Assembly: GCA_023397655.1 (NCBI GenBank)
Contig: JAEWTW010000052.1
Coordinates: 12,856 to 76,855 of the forward strand
DNA: 64,000 nucleotides
From: Bacillota bacterium
Lineage (GTDB): Bacteria; Bacillota; Clostridia; Christensenellales; SZUA-584
Reading direction: 5' to 3'
Position numbers and translations under genes: made by a program. Positions 50,892 through 60,361 of this stretch are shown in pieces (position 1 is the stretch's first letter; each line of letters starts with the position of its first letter). A model generated the notes under the pieces. It ran no database searches and was not told the DNA's origin. It saw only the letters and a list, made by a program, of their open reading frames with translations.

Positions 50892-51818
50892 TTATTTCAC
50901 AAAGCTCTTGTTGACGAGGTCGTCGTACTTGTACGCCTGCTTGATCAGACCCTTTTCCGTCAGCCACGCCATCACGCCGTCAAAGTCGTCCGCAGACGGC
51001 AGCGCAGCCGGGGTGTATGCGGGCAGCGTCAGGCTATCCTTCACATCCGCCGGGAACCCGGCCACATCCACCAGTATGTTCGCGTACTCGGAAGCCGGCG
51101 CTGTCTTGAGATATTCCACCGCGCTGTTGTACGCCTTATAAAATGCTGTGATCTCGGCCTTCTTGGACTCGATCACGTCCGCTTTGAACAGCAGCACACC
51201 GGGGTTGATGCCGAGATTGTCTGTGCTGTCGATCACCGTCGCGCCCGCTTTCACAGCCACGGACGCCAGCGGTTCGGGCAGCGTAGCCGCGCCGATCTGT
51301 CCGCTGCTCAGCATCTCCAGCCGCACGGGTATCTGCGGTATCGCCGTCTTCTCCACGTCGTCCGGCGTCAGGCCCAGCTTTGCGAGCATGTTGTCCGTGG
51401 CGTATTCGATGATGGTATTGGTGGATATCGCGATGGACTGACCCGTCAGATCCGTCGCGCCGTTCATGGCCGGACCTGTCAGCAGCTTGTAGCTGCCGTT
51501 GGTCATCGATGTCATCGCCACCTTAAATCCGCCGTCCGTCAGGAACGCCGCTGACAGCATATCCGATACCGCTCCGTCGATGCTGCCCGCCTGCACGGCG
51601 CTCTCCCTGTCGGGCGCGCTCTTGAAGTGCTCGATCTTGACGTCCACGCCTTCCTTCTCGAAGAAGCCCTTCTCCTGTGCGATGATGATGGGTATGGAAT
51701 CCACATCGGGCAGCACGCCGATGGTCAGCGTCTGCGACGGCTTCGCGGCGGCGCACCCGGCGCCTATCGACACGACGACCAGCAAAGCCATAGCGATGTA
51801 AATCAGTCTCTTTTTCAT
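50892..51818 (-). CDS. ABC transporter substrate-binding lipoprotein (NMT1/TauA-like)
   Basis: A 308-residue lipoprotein: signal peptide with lipobox VSIGAGC, then the NMT1/SsuA fold (LTIGVLPDVDSIPIIIAQEKGFFEKEGVDVKI; DLTGQSIAISTNTIIEYATDNMLAKLGL; QIPVRLEMLSSGQIGAATLPEPLASVA). The same fold is used by futalosine-pathway enzymes MqnA and MqnD, but those lack a lipobox. Its ATG overlaps the UbiX stop (ATGA), so it is translationally coupled to UbiX. The ligand is likely an aromatic acid used by UbiX/UbiD/UbiA (inferred). Confidence 0.9.
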   Translation of the reverse strand: MKKRLIYIAMALLVVVSIGAGCAAAKPSQTLTIGVLPDVDSIPIIIAQEKGFFEKEGVDVKIEHFKSAPDRESAVQAGSIDGAVSDMLSAAFLTDGGFKVAMTSMTNGSYKLLTGPAMNGATDLTGQSIAISTNTIIEYATDNMLAKLGLTPDDVEKTAIPQIPVRLEMLSSGQIGAATLPEPLASVAVKAGATVIDSTDNLGINPGVLLFKADVIESKKAEITAFYKAYNSAVEYLKTAPASEYANILVDVAGFPADVKDSLTLPAYTPAALPSADDFDGVMAWLTEKGLIKQAYKYDDLVNKSFVK

Positions 51819-52393
51819 TCTTCCTGCCTCCATTTATGATATAAACTATTTTCAATCCCCAGCGAATCAAGGATTCGACTGACGATAAAATCCACTATGT
51901 CCGATAGCGTCTGCGGCTTATGATAAAAACCCGGATTGGCAGGCAGTATCACCACGCCCATCTCGCTTAAGGTCAGCATGTTGCGCAGATGGATGGTGCT
52001 GAAGGGCAGCTCCCGCGGCACCAACACCAGCTTGCGCCGCTCCTTGATGCACACGTCCGCTGCGCGCCCCACCAGATTGCGTGAGGTGCCGGACGCGATC
52101 TCCCCCAGCGTGGTCATCGAGCAGGGCACGATCACCATGCCGTCCGTCGGGTACGATCCGCTGGATATTGAAGCAAACAGGTCATCGTGCGGGTGTATCA
52201 CGATCTTGCCTTGCGGATAAGCATCAGCGAATTCCGGGCCAATATTAATCCCCGTCTCGTATTCCGTCACCTTCTGCCCCGTCTGTGACACCACCAGATG
52301 CACCTCGTGGCCGCCGCGCAGCAGTTCTTCCAATAGCCTGACGGCATACGCGCTGCCGCTTGCGCCCGTGACGCCGACGATATATCTTGACAC
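51815..52393 (-). CDS. ubiX: UbiX family flavin prenyltransferase
   Basis: A 192-residue flavoprotein: YIVGVTGASGSAYAVRLLEEL, LVVSQTGQKVTEYETG, DGMVIVPCSMTTLGEIASGTSRNLVGRAADV and LVLVPRELPFSTIHLRNMLTLSEMGVVILPANPGFY. It attaches a dimethylallyl group to FMN to make prenyl-FMN, the cofactor of UbiD. A UbiD gene is two genes upstream in the same operon, so cofactor supply and use are coupled. In futalosine organisms this protein is the MqnM-type partner. Confidence 0.95.
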   Translation of the reverse strand: MSRYIVGVTGASGSAYAVRLLEELLRGGHEVHLVVSQTGQKVTEYETGINIGPEFADAYPQGKIVIHPHDDLFASISSGSYPTDGMVIVPCSMTTLGEIASGTSRNLVGRAADVCIKERRKLVLVPRELPFSTIHLRNMLTLSEMGVVILPANPGFYHKPQTLSDIVDFIVSRILDSLGIENSLYHKWRQEE

Positions 52394-52405
52394 AGCTTAT
52401 GCCTC

Positions 52406-53269
52406 CTAGAATGACTTTATCAGTATGTCCGCGCCGGAAAACAGCAGAAATATCGTGCTGACGATCTGGTTGATACTGTACGACGCTATGGTCACATTCT
52501 TCAAGTTTGTGGGCGATACGATCGCGTGCTCATAGACCAGCAGCGCGGCGATCAGCCCCACGCCGATGTAGTATATCAGCCCGAGCCCCGCCAGTATACC
52601 GGCATATACTAACAATCCCGCCGCCACCAGATGGAATGCGGATGATATAGTAAGAGCATTGCGCACACCGAAACGGGCCGGTATCGAATGCAGATTGTTC
52701 TCGCGGTCAAACTCCACGTCCTGCGCGCCGTAGATGATGTCGAAGCCCGCCACCCACAGCATCACCGCAACCGCCAGCGCGATCACAGCCCAGTTGAAAC
52801 CGCCCGTCACCGCGACCCATGCGCCTAAAGGTGCGCACGCGCACGCCGCGCCCAGTATCACATGGCACCACCACGTGAACCGTTTGGTAAACGAGTAAAC
52901 GAAGAATAACACCAGCGGCGCGGGCAGCAGCCCCACGCATATGGGGCTGATCATGAACGCCGACACGACGAGCAGCACGAGGCATACGGCCACCAGTATA
53001 GCCGCCTCAACCGTCTTGACCGCACCAGATGGCATGTGCCTCCCCGCTGTGCGCGGATTCTTCGCGTCGATGTCCTTGTCCACAATGCGGTTGAGCGCAT
53101 TCGCGGCCGTCCGGGCGCTGATCAGTGCGACGAAAATCCACACCGTCAGCCACAGCGGCGGAAAACCGTTCGCCGCCATCAGCATAGCGATGATGCCGAA
53201 CGGTATGGAGAACAGCGTATGCGAGAACATTACCAGCCCCGCATACGCTTTGAGCTTAGTCAATACCAT
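52406..53269 (-). CDS. UbiA-family prenyltransferase (MqnP/UbiA-other type)
   Basis: A 287-residue membrane enzyme with about eight helices. The two Asp-rich motifs are NRIVDKDIDAKNPRTAGR and DIIYGAQDVEFDREN. This form is usual in futalosine-pathway bacteria, where it prenylates 1,4-dihydroxy-6-naphthoate. It overlaps UbiD by 14 bp and is followed by UbiX after 12 bp. It should produce the membrane-bound aromatic intermediate. Confidence 0.9.
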   Translation of the reverse strand: MVLTKLKAYAGLVMFSHTLFSIPFGIIAMLMAANGFPPLWLTVWIFVALISARTAANALNRIVDKDIDAKNPRTAGRHMPSGAVKTVEAAILVAVCLVLLVVSAFMISPICVGLLPAPLVLFFVYSFTKRFTWWCHVILGAACACAPLGAWVAVTGGFNWAVIALAVAVMLWVAGFDIIYGAQDVEFDRENNLHSIPARFGVRNALTISSAFHLVAAGLLVYAGILAGLGLIYYIGVGLIAALLVYEHAIVSPTNLKNVTIASYSINQIVSTIFLLFSGADILIKSF

Positions 53270-54698
53270 ATTCCGACCATCTCATATCGACCTTGGCCTT
53301 GGTGTCCGCGTCCATCTCAATATCGTTCGGCCATTCGCGCAGGTGCCCTTCGGACGCCCATTTCTTTGTCGCGTCGATGCCCATCCGGTGGCCGTAGTGC
53401 GCCAGCGGCGACGCGTGGTCCAGCGCATCCAGCGGCCCCTCAGATATCACCACATCTCTCGCGGCATCGATGTTGTTGAACACCTTCCATGCCACCGTCG
53501 ATATGTCGTGCGGGTTTATATTCTCGTCCACCACGATGATCATCTTGGTATACATCATCTGGCCGATGCCCCACAGGCTGTTCATCACCTTTTTGGCGTG
53601 GCCGGGAAAGCGTTTCTTGATGGACACGATCACGCAGTTGTGGAACACGCCCTCCAGCGGGAAGTTCATATCCACGATCTCCGGGCACTGAATTTTCAGC
53701 AAGGGCAGGAATATGCGCTCCGTCGCTTTACCGAGGTAGCAGTCCTCCATCGGCGGCTTCCCCACAATGGTCGCGTTGAACACCGGCTTCTTCTTACGTG
53801 TGAGACACGTGATGTGGAACACGGGATACTTGTCCTTCAGCGAGTAGTAGCCCGTGTGGTCGCCGAAAGGGCCTTCCTCGCGCAGCTCGTCCAGCTCCAC
53901 ATAACCCTCCAGCACGAATTCAGCGTTAGCAGGCACCATGATGTCGTTGGTCTTGCACTTGACGACCTCCAATGCGGACTTGCGGATGAACCCCGCGAAC
54001 ATCGCCTCGTTGATTTCTTTGGGCAGCGGCGCAGTGGCCGAGTAGATGGTGGCGGGGTCGCACCCCAGCGCCACCGACACCGGCATCCGGCGGCCCAGCT
54101 TCCGGTACTTCTCATATATCGCGCGCCCGTCCTTATGCAGGTGCCAGTGCATGCCGGTGGTGTTCTTGTCGTACACCTGTAGCCGGTACATGCCCATGTT
54201 CTGCATGCCGTTCTCCGGGTCCTTGGTGATCACCAGCGGCAGCGTGAAAAACCGCCCGCCATCCTCCGGCCAGCAGTGCAGCACCGGCAGCTTGGTGATA
54301 TCCGGCTCGTCCTCCACGACTTCCTGACACGGCGCGTGTGTCACCGTGCGCGGGAACACCGTGGTCAGCCGCGCCAGCTTGGGCAGCGCCTTCACCTTGT
54401 TCATCAGCCCCATGTAGCTGGACATATCCATAAAGTCGCTGATCACATTCGCCAGTTCGTCGATATGGCCAATCTCCAGCGCGAGGTTCAGCCGCTCGTA
54501 GCTGCCGAACGCGTTGATGAGCACCGGATAATCCGATCCCTTAACGTTCTCAAACAACAGCGCGGGGCCGTCGCGCTTCACCACCCGGTCTGCTATCTCC
54601 GTGATTTCGAGATAGCTGTCCACCTGTGTCATTATTCTTTTCAGGAGCTTCTTCTTCTCCAGCGTTTCGATGAAGTCCTGTAGATCTTTATACGCCAT
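53256..54698 (-). CDS. UbiD family decarboxylase (MqnL-like)
   Basis: A 480-residue prenyl-FMN-dependent decarboxylase: FPRTVTHAPCQEVVEDEPDITKLPVLHCWPEDGG, YDKNTTGMHWHLHKDGR, PFGDHTGYYS with catalytic Glu in EEGPFGDHTG, and IIVVDENINPHDISTVAWKV. First gene of the operon. With UbiA and UbiX it can complete late menaquinone synthesis by removing the ring carboxylate after prenylation. Alternatively the operon decarboxylates an imported aromatic acid. Confidence 0.93.
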   Translation of the reverse strand: MAYKDLQDFIETLEKKKLLKRIMTQVDSYLEITEIADRVVKRDGPALLFENVKGSDYPVLINAFGSYERLNLALEIGHIDELANVISDFMDMSSYMGLMNKVKALPKLARLTTVFPRTVTHAPCQEVVEDEPDITKLPVLHCWPEDGGRFFTLPLVITKDPENGMQNMGMYRLQVYDKNTTGMHWHLHKDGRAIYEKYRKLGRRMPVSVALGCDPATIYSATAPLPKEINEAMFAGFIRKSALEVVKCKTNDIMVPANAEFVLEGYVELDELREEGPFGDHTGYYSLKDKYPVFHITCLTRKKKPVFNATIVGKPPMEDCYLGKATERIFLPLLKIQCPEIVDMNFPLEGVFHNCVIVSIKKRFPGHAKKVMNSLWGIGQMMYTKMIIVVDENINPHDISTVAWKVFNNIDAARDVVISEGPLDALDHASPLAHYGHRMGIDATKKWASEGHLREWPNDIEMDADTKAKVDMRWSEYGID

Positions 54699-54823
54699 GT
54701 TTTCATCCTTCGTTTAATAATAAAAACTAACCTTGATATTTGATTATACTTTCTGATCATGTTTGTGTAAACAGCCGGAGCCCCATAACGCCCATATTGC
54801 CTGCTTTGCTTCGCCCAAATACA

Positions 54824-54860
54824 GAAAAAAAGCCGCTCCTGCATACACAATCACGGCTTC
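54824..54860 (-). terminator. Weak terminator after the UroD-like gene
   Basis: Minus strand AAGCCG pairs with CGGCTT over a long loop, then TTTTTTT. It lies between the catabolic operon and the UbiD operon. Confidence 0.5.
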
Positions 54861-54951
54861 AAGATTATTGAATGAAACTCTATGCCCTTTGCGGACAAAT
54901 TTACAGTTGTAATGAGATTGGTGTCCGGTCAGCCGCTGCGCACCTCCCGGC

Positions 54952-56115
54952 TTACTTCGCGTATTTCTTTCCGGTTACAGCCTCGTACATCGCCAGCACG
55001 TTTTCCGTGGGCGTGTCCGGCTGGAAGCCGTGCGACGGAGCGACGATGTAACCGCCGTATTTGCCCAGCGTTTCCATCCTGTAGCTGACCTCGTTCCGGA
55101 CATCGTATGCGGTGCCGAAGGGCAGGGTCTCCTGCTCGTCAATTCCGCCATAGAACACGATATCCCGGCCAAACTCCTCCGCCAGCCCGGCCGGCTCCAT
55201 CCCCTGCGCCAGCGGCTGTATCGGGTTCAGCACGTCGAAGCCGATCTCGATCATATCTTTGATGATGGGCCTCACGCCGCCGCAGGTGTGATGGAAGTAT
55301 TTCAGTCCGTAGCCGTGCACCTTTTCGACCAGCTTCTTATAGCGCGGCTTTATGTATTTGCGGAATATGTCCGGGCTGAACAGCAAGCCGTTCTGCGTAC
55401 CGAAGTCGTCCCCGCAGTAAACGCCGTCTATCCAGCCGCCGCTGAACTCCATGCATTTGTCCAGATACATCATCGCGAAGTCGTTGACCTTCTCCATCAG
55501 CGCTTCCGCCCTTTTCGGTTCCAGCATCAGGTCCAGCAGGAACTCCTCGGTGCCGCGGATATACCGCGAAAAGTCGAAGCAGCCGTTCATATTGAGTATG
55601 ACGTAGAAGCCCTCGTGCTTGGGCAGCACTTCCTTGAGCAGGTCGTAGCTGTACAGGTCAAGCTCCGGCATCGGGTAATTTTCGAACTTCGCGAAGTCCT
55701 CCTCGCCCGCCAGCGGATAACCGGCCAGCTCGATGTACTTGCCCAGCCCATATTCCTTCTCAACGAACTGCATATCCCACGCGCCGATCAGTATGCCGTC
55801 TTCCCGTTGGTACTTCAGCGGCATGCCGAACCAGTTGCCGATGGTCTTATCCGGATTGATGGGACATGCTACCTTGGCAAGATCCACATCCAGCGTCCGC
55901 TGCAGCTCAATCTCGTGGTCGATGCCGATGGCCGTCCGTTCTCCCAGCGGCGAATGAAACGAGCTGGCCGATGAGACGCCAAGGTCTTCCCGTTTGTCCA
56001 GCCCGAAATATTTTACCAGCGTTTCAGTGACTTCCCATTCCGCCTCATAAGCCAGCGGAAGCCTGTCCGTTTTGTGCAGCTTGAGGGCTTCCTGAATTCT
56101 TGTTCTGCCGTCCAT
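54952..56115 (-). CDS. Uroporphyrinogen decarboxylase family protein (methyltransferase-like)
   Basis: A 387-residue UroD-fold protein. HHTCGGVRPIIKDMIEIGFDVLNPIQP carries an HxC motif used by cobamide methyltransferases (MtaA/CmuC type) to bind zinc, and SHGFQPDTPTENVLAMYEA matches UroD-like proteins found in sugar operons. True haem-type UroD is unlikely because the family position and the Cys differ. No corrinoid protein is in the window. Last gene of the long catabolic operon. Confidence 0.8.
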   Translation of the reverse strand: MDGRTRIQEALKLHKTDRLPLAYEAEWEVTETLVKYFGLDKREDLGVSSASSFHSPLGERTAIGIDHEIELQRTLDVDLAKVACPINPDKTIGNWFGMPLKYQREDGILIGAWDMQFVEKEYGLGKYIELAGYPLAGEEDFAKFENYPMPELDLYSYDLLKEVLPKHEGFYVILNMNGCFDFSRYIRGTEEFLLDLMLEPKRAEALMEKVNDFAMMYLDKCMEFSGGWIDGVYCGDDFGTQNGLLFSPDIFRKYIKPRYKKLVEKVHGYGLKYFHHTCGGVRPIIKDMIEIGFDVLNPIQPLAQGMEPAGLAEEFGRDIVFYGGIDEQETLPFGTAYDVRNEVSYRMETLGKYGGYIVAPSHGFQPDTPTENVLAMYEAVTGKKYAK

Positions 56116-56191
56116 GATGTTTTCTCCTTACCGTTTGTTTGGGGTTGAAGAATCAATTGGAACAGAATAATTATGTATCGACTTTGTTGCC

Positions 56192-56914
56192 CTATATTTG
56201 GTCATAGCCGGTGGACCATGGAACGATGTCCCTGATCACCATGCGGCTGCTGGTTTTCAGCAAAAACAGGGCGCAATCCGCGATATCCTCGGGCAGCATC
56301 CATTGCTCGGGGCTGCAGGGCATATCCTGTCCGCGCAGCATTTCGGTGTCGGTCACGCCGGGGTATATTGTGCTCACCTTCACACCGTGCAGCTTGGCCT
56401 CCTGATAGAGCGCCTCGGACATCCCCATCACGCCATATTTGGACACGCTGTAGCTGGTAACGCCCGGCTTCGCGCCCAGCGCCACCGTAGACGACATGTT
56501 GATGATGTACCCGCCCTCCGCGTTCACCTTCATCCGCTCCAGCGCGCCCTGCGCCAGAAAGAACTGCGCCTTCAGGTTGACGTCCAGCGTCTCATTCCAC
56601 TGCGCTTCCGTGACGCCCGAAATGCCATCGCTGTAGATGACGCCCGCATTGTTGATCAGTATATCGAGGGACCCGAACTCTTTCTCCGCCGCATCCAGCA
56701 ATTTTTTGATGCCGTCCATGCTTCGCAGATCCACAGGAACCGCCGCGCACCGTGCACCAAAAGCCTCCGCTTCACACTTCAACACGTTCAGGCTGCCCAC
56801 GCTTCGCGCGCCCGCCACGATGTTGCAGCCTTCCTTCGCGAGCGCCAGCGCAATGCCTTTGCCGATACCCCGGCCTGCTCCCGTCACGATCGCCGTCTTG
56901 CCTTTCAGTTTCAT
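56192..56914 (-). CDS. Short-chain dehydrogenase/reductase
   Basis: A 240-residue classical SDR: TGAGRGIGKGIA (NAD(P)-binding), NNAG, and catalytic Ser with YSVSKYG. It oxidises or reduces an alcohol on a sugar or keto-acid. It is 13 bp after the aldo/keto reductase and 76 bp before the UroD-like gene. Confidence 0.92.
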   Translation of the reverse strand: MKLKGKTAIVTGAGRGIGKGIALALAKEGCNIVAGARSVGSLNVLKCEAEAFGARCAAVPVDLRSMDGIKKLLDAAEKEFGSLDILINNAGVIYSDGISGVTEAQWNETLDVNLKAQFFLAQGALERMKVNAEGGYIINMSSTVALGAKPGVTSYSVSKYGVMGMSEALYQEAKLHGVKVSTIYPGVTDTEMLRGQDMPCSPEQWMLPEDIADCALFLLKTSSRMVIRDIVPWSTGYDQI

Positions 56915-56926
56915 GCTGTCACCTCT

Positions 56927-57910
56927 CTACCAGCAGTAATGGACTGGGTCTTTGATGTATTTCTCATACACGCCTTCCACCGCTTCCATCTGCTGTGGTG
57001 TTAATTCCGGCATTTCCGACACCGCCGCGTTGGCGTCCACCTGCTGCGGGGTGCTGGCGCCCGGTATGATGCAGCTCACCGCGCCGAACATCAGTATCCA
57101 CCGCAGCGCGAAGGGAGCGATCTTGTCAGTTCCAAACAGGCTCTTGAGTTCTTCCACCGCCGCGAGTCCCCGCTCATAGTCCACGCCCGAGAACGTCTCG
57201 CCCTTGTCAAACGCCTGCCCGTCACGGTTGAAAAACCGGTGGTCCTCCTTGCCGAACGTGCTGTCCTTGCTCAATTTACCTGTCAGCAAACCGCTTGCCA
57301 GCGGCACGCGCACGATGACACCGATATTTCTTTTCGCGGCCTGCTCAAAGAACACCTGCGCCGGGCGCTGCCTGAACATGTTGAATATGATCTGTACCGT
57401 GGATACGCCCGAATACTCTATAGCCTTGAGCGCTTCTTCTATCCGCTCCACGCTGACACCGTAGTGCCGCAGCTTACCCTCCTCCACCATCCGGTCCAGC
57501 GCAAAGAAAAGCTCCGGGCGGTAATAAACGTCGGTGGGCGGGCAATGCAGCTGCAGCAGGTCGATCGTCTCCACGTCCATGTTTTTCAGGCTGTCCTCAA
57601 TGAAGTCCCGGATGTTGGTCACGCTGTATCCCGCTGCGTTGTGCGGCGTCAGGCGGCGGCCCGATTTCGTCGCCACATAAATCCGATCCTTTTTACGTTT
57701 GATAAACCGCCCGATGACCTGCTCGCTCATTCCCGCGTTATAGACGTCCGCCGTATCAATGAAATTGACTCCCTGATCAAAGCCTCTTTCCAGTATCTCA
57801 AAAGCGGTCTTTTCACTGAAGCTTTCGCCCCACTTTCCGCCCAGCTGCCACGTTCCCAGCGATACCTCAGAGATGTTGAACCCGGTCTTTCCTAACGTTC
57901 TGTACTTCAT
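56927..57910 (-). CDS. Aldo/keto reductase
   Basis: A 327-residue AKR barrel: MKYRTLGKTGFNISEVSLGTWQLGG, FIDTADVYNAGMSEQVIGRFI (catalytic Asp, Tyr), VATKSGRR (Lys), LQLHCPP (His). It reduces an aldehyde or sugar with NADPH. GGAGGTAAC selects the ATG at 57910; a 7-residue longer frame has no site. Confidence 0.93.
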   Translation of the reverse strand: MKYRTLGKTGFNISEVSLGTWQLGGKWGESFSEKTAFEILERGFDQGVNFIDTADVYNAGMSEQVIGRFIKRKKDRIYVATKSGRRLTPHNAAGYSVTNIRDFIEDSLKNMDVETIDLLQLHCPPTDVYYRPELFFALDRMVEEGKLRHYGVSVERIEEALKAIEYSGVSTVQIIFNMFRQRPAQVFFEQAAKRNIGVIVRVPLASGLLTGKLSKDSTFGKEDHRFFNRDGQAFDKGETFSGVDYERGLAAVEELKSLFGTDKIAPFALRWILMFGAVSCIIPGASTPQQVDANAAVSEMPELTPQQMEAVEGVYEKYIKDPVHYCW

Positions 57911-57967
57911 GTTACCTCCACAGGCTTTCACAGCATGTCCGGCCTGATGCCTTCCCGCATGACGGAG

Positions 57968-59332
57968 CTATTGGATAATGTGTATAGCCTGACCCAATGC
58001 CGCGCCTGCCGCCTCCATCACCGTCTCAGACACCGTCGGGTGTGCGTGGATGCACTTGGCGATATCTTCAATGCAGCACTCCGTCTTCATTGCGAGCACC
58101 ACCTCGGCGATCATATCCGTCGCATGCGCGCAGTACATATGCGCACCCAGTATCTCGCCATATTTCCTGTCCGCCACAAACTTGACAAAGCCGGTTGTCT
58201 CCGCCTCGATCAGCGACTTGCCGTTGGCAGTCATCGGGAACACGCCGGTGATCACATCGCGACCGGCTTCCCGCGCCTGCTGTTCCGTCATGCCCGCCCA
58301 CGCGATCTCCGGCTCCAGATAGACGCACTGCGGTATCTGCCGGTAATCCATCACCGTGGCGTGCCCGCATATGTTTTCCACCGCCACGATGCCTTCCTCG
58401 CTCGCGGTATGGGCCAGCATCGACTTGCCGTTGACGTCGCCGATCGCGTAGATACCGGACACGTTGGTCCGCATGCTTGCATCCGTTTGAACCATGCCGT
58501 TCTTATGCGCTATCCCCAGCCGGTCCAGCATGGCGGTGTCCGACGCGGGCTTGCGCCCCGCCGCCACCAACACGGCATCCGCCTCCACACGCGTCTCCGC
58601 TCCGTTCTTCTCGTAGACGACCACGCCCTTTTCGATGCGCTTCACACGTGCGCCCGTTGCCAAAGCGATCCCTGCCTTTTTGATATCCTTGGTGACAGCG
58701 CTGATAACCGCGGCATCCGCCATCGCGATAATATCCGGCAGCATCTCGATGATCGTCACCTTCACGCCGAAACGTCTGAGCATGAAAGCAAACTCCAGCC
58801 CGATCACGCCGCCCCCCACAACCGCCAAAGATTTGGGCAGCTCTCCGATGCTGAGCAGTTCGTTGCTGGTGAGCACGCCCGCTTCGTGTATGCCCTCAAT
58901 GGGCGGAAGCGATGGCTGCGAGCCTGTCGCCAGTATGATGTTTTTCACAGCGTATTCATTGCCGCCTGCCGTCACGGTATGCGCGTCTTTCACGGCGGCT
59001 TCCGCGGTCACCAGCTCAATTTTGTTCGCACCCACCAACGTACCGATGCCACCCACCAGCTGGCCGACCACCTTCTCCTTGCGCGCCATTACCGCTGGCC
59101 AGTCAAAGGAAGCGCCCTGAGCGCTGACGCCAAACGTTGCGGCGTTTTTGGCCGTGTGATAAACGGACGCCGACTTGAGCAACGCCTTGGTCGGAATGCA
59201 GCCCCTGTTCAAGCACACGCCGCCCAGCTTCTCCTTCTCGAACAGCACCGTGGCAAGGCCGCTCTGCGCCGCCTTGATGGCCGCCACATATCCGCCCGGG
59301 CCGCCGCCGATGACTGCCACATCATATGTCAT
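57968..59332 (-). CDS. lpdA: Dihydrolipoamide dehydrogenase (E3)
   Basis: A 454-residue flavoenzyme: GGGPGGYVAAIKAAQSGLATVLFEKE, redox GVCLNRGCIPTKALL, NAD site VGGGVIGLEFAFMLRRFGVKVTI, and HAHPTVSETVMEAA at the end with the catalytic His. It reoxidises lipoyl groups of a 2-oxoacid dehydrogenase. The E2 subunit is in the same operon at the right edge, so it is the E3 of that complex. It lacks a lipoyl domain of its own. Confidence 0.96.
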   Translation of the reverse strand: MTYDVAVIGGGPGGYVAAIKAAQSGLATVLFEKEKLGGVCLNRGCIPTKALLKSASVYHTAKNAATFGVSAQGASFDWPAVMARKEKVVGQLVGGIGTLVGANKIELVTAEAAVKDAHTVTAGGNEYAVKNIILATGSQPSLPPIEGIHEAGVLTSNELLSIGELPKSLAVVGGGVIGLEFAFMLRRFGVKVTIIEMLPDIIAMADAAVISAVTKDIKKAGIALATGARVKRIEKGVVVYEKNGAETRVEADAVLVAAGRKPASDTAMLDRLGIAHKNGMVQTDASMRTNVSGIYAIGDVNGKSMLAHTASEEGIVAVENICGHATVMDYRQIPQCVYLEPEIAWAGMTEQQAREAGRDVITGVFPMTANGKSLIEAETTGFVKFVADRKYGEILGAHMYCAHATDMIAEVVLAMKTECCIEDIAKCIHAHPTVSETVMEAAGAALGQAIHIIQ

Positions 59333-59334
59333 GT

Positions 59335-60348
59335 TTATTTGCTCCCTTCATCCGGGCCCAGTATGATCTTGAGCCCCTCCCTTTTCTCAGACAGTTCGAA
59401 AGCCATCGCGGCTTCGACAAACGAAAACCGGTGTGTGAATATATCATTGATCTGCTTTGACCGGCGTATCAGCTCCATCATCTCGGGTATCTCCGAGTCG
59501 TGGAAATTGCGCGAACCCTTCAACGTAATCTCATTGGAGATGAGTCCTTCGAACAAATTCAGTGTGATGCTGCTGCACACGCCCACCTGCACCATGGTGC
59601 CCCGGCACTTGAGCATTTCCAGATCCGCTTTTATCGCCGCCGCGTTGCCGGAGCAGTCGATCACCTTATCCAGCCCTTGCCCGTTTGTGATGGCGCTGAT
59701 CTCCTTTTGAACGTCGCTTCTACCGTTGACCGTATACGCCGCACCAAACCGCCGTGCCACCACCAACCGCTCTTCGATCACGTCGATGGCTACCGGGATG
59801 CCGCCAAAGTGAGCCACGCTCAGTATACACATGATGCCGAGCGGCCCCACGCCGGACACGCCCACGAACTCGCCCGGCTTTATCTCCGCCTTTTTGGCGG
59901 CGTGGAACGGTGTGCCCAGCGCGTCCGTCAGCAGCACGCCCTGTTCAAACGTGATGTCATCCGGCAGCTGCCTTAAGTTCACCTCGGGCACTGCGATGTA
60001 ATCGGCGTCCCCGCCGTCCACATCAAAGCCGATGACGCTGAGGTCCTTGCAGAATATATAGTCTCCCGCCTGGCAATGGGCGCACTCCATGCATGTGATG
60101 TGGCAGTTCAGAAATACCCTGTCGCCGATATTGAACGCACCGCTCCCGCCCGGCTGCACCACGATACCCGCCACCTCATGCCCCGGTACGATGTCCGTCT
60201 GTATGGGGTTATGGTACAGCAGCTCGATATCCGTTCCGCAGATGCCGGCCGCCATCACCTTCACCAGCGCATAACCGTTGGACAACTCCGGCACAGGCTT
60301 ATCAATGGTCAGCGCGTGGCTTTTTCCGTCCAGAACAACCGCTTTCAT
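59335..60348 (-). CDS. Zinc-dependent alcohol dehydrogenase (MDR family) 1
   Basis: A 337-residue MDR enzyme: AAGICGTDIELL with catalytic zinc Cys, PGHEVAGIVV, structural zinc CHITCMECAHCQAGDYIFC, and GVSGVGPLGIMCI for NAD. It resembles sorbitol/L-threonine-type dehydrogenases. It ends 2 bp before E3 and is one of two adjacent zinc dehydrogenases in this operon. Confidence 0.93.
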   Translation of the reverse strand: MKAVVLDGKSHALTIDKPVPELSNGYALVKVMAAGICGTDIELLYHNPIQTDIVPGHEVAGIVVQPGGSGAFNIGDRVFLNCHITCMECAHCQAGDYIFCKDLSVIGFDVDGGDADYIAVPEVNLRQLPDDITFEQGVLLTDALGTPFHAAKKAEIKPGEFVGVSGVGPLGIMCILSVAHFGGIPVAIDVIEERLVVARRFGAAYTVNGRSDVQKEISAITNGQGLDKVIDCSGNAAAIKADLEMLKCRGTMVQVGVCSSITLNLFEGLISNEITLKGSRNFHDSEIPEMMELIRRSKQINDIFTHRFSFVEAAMAFELSEKREGLKIILGPDEGSK

Positions 60349-60361
60349 ATACTCCTCCAGA

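Noticed and set aside
50892..51818. The binding protein as MqnA or MqnD itself
   Set aside because: It has a signal peptide with lipobox and pairs with a permease and ATPase, so it is a transporter part.
57935..59710. A 591-codon plus-strand frame opposite the E3 gene
   Set aside because: It spans parts of two clear minus-strand genes, is rich in His and Arg, and has no motif.
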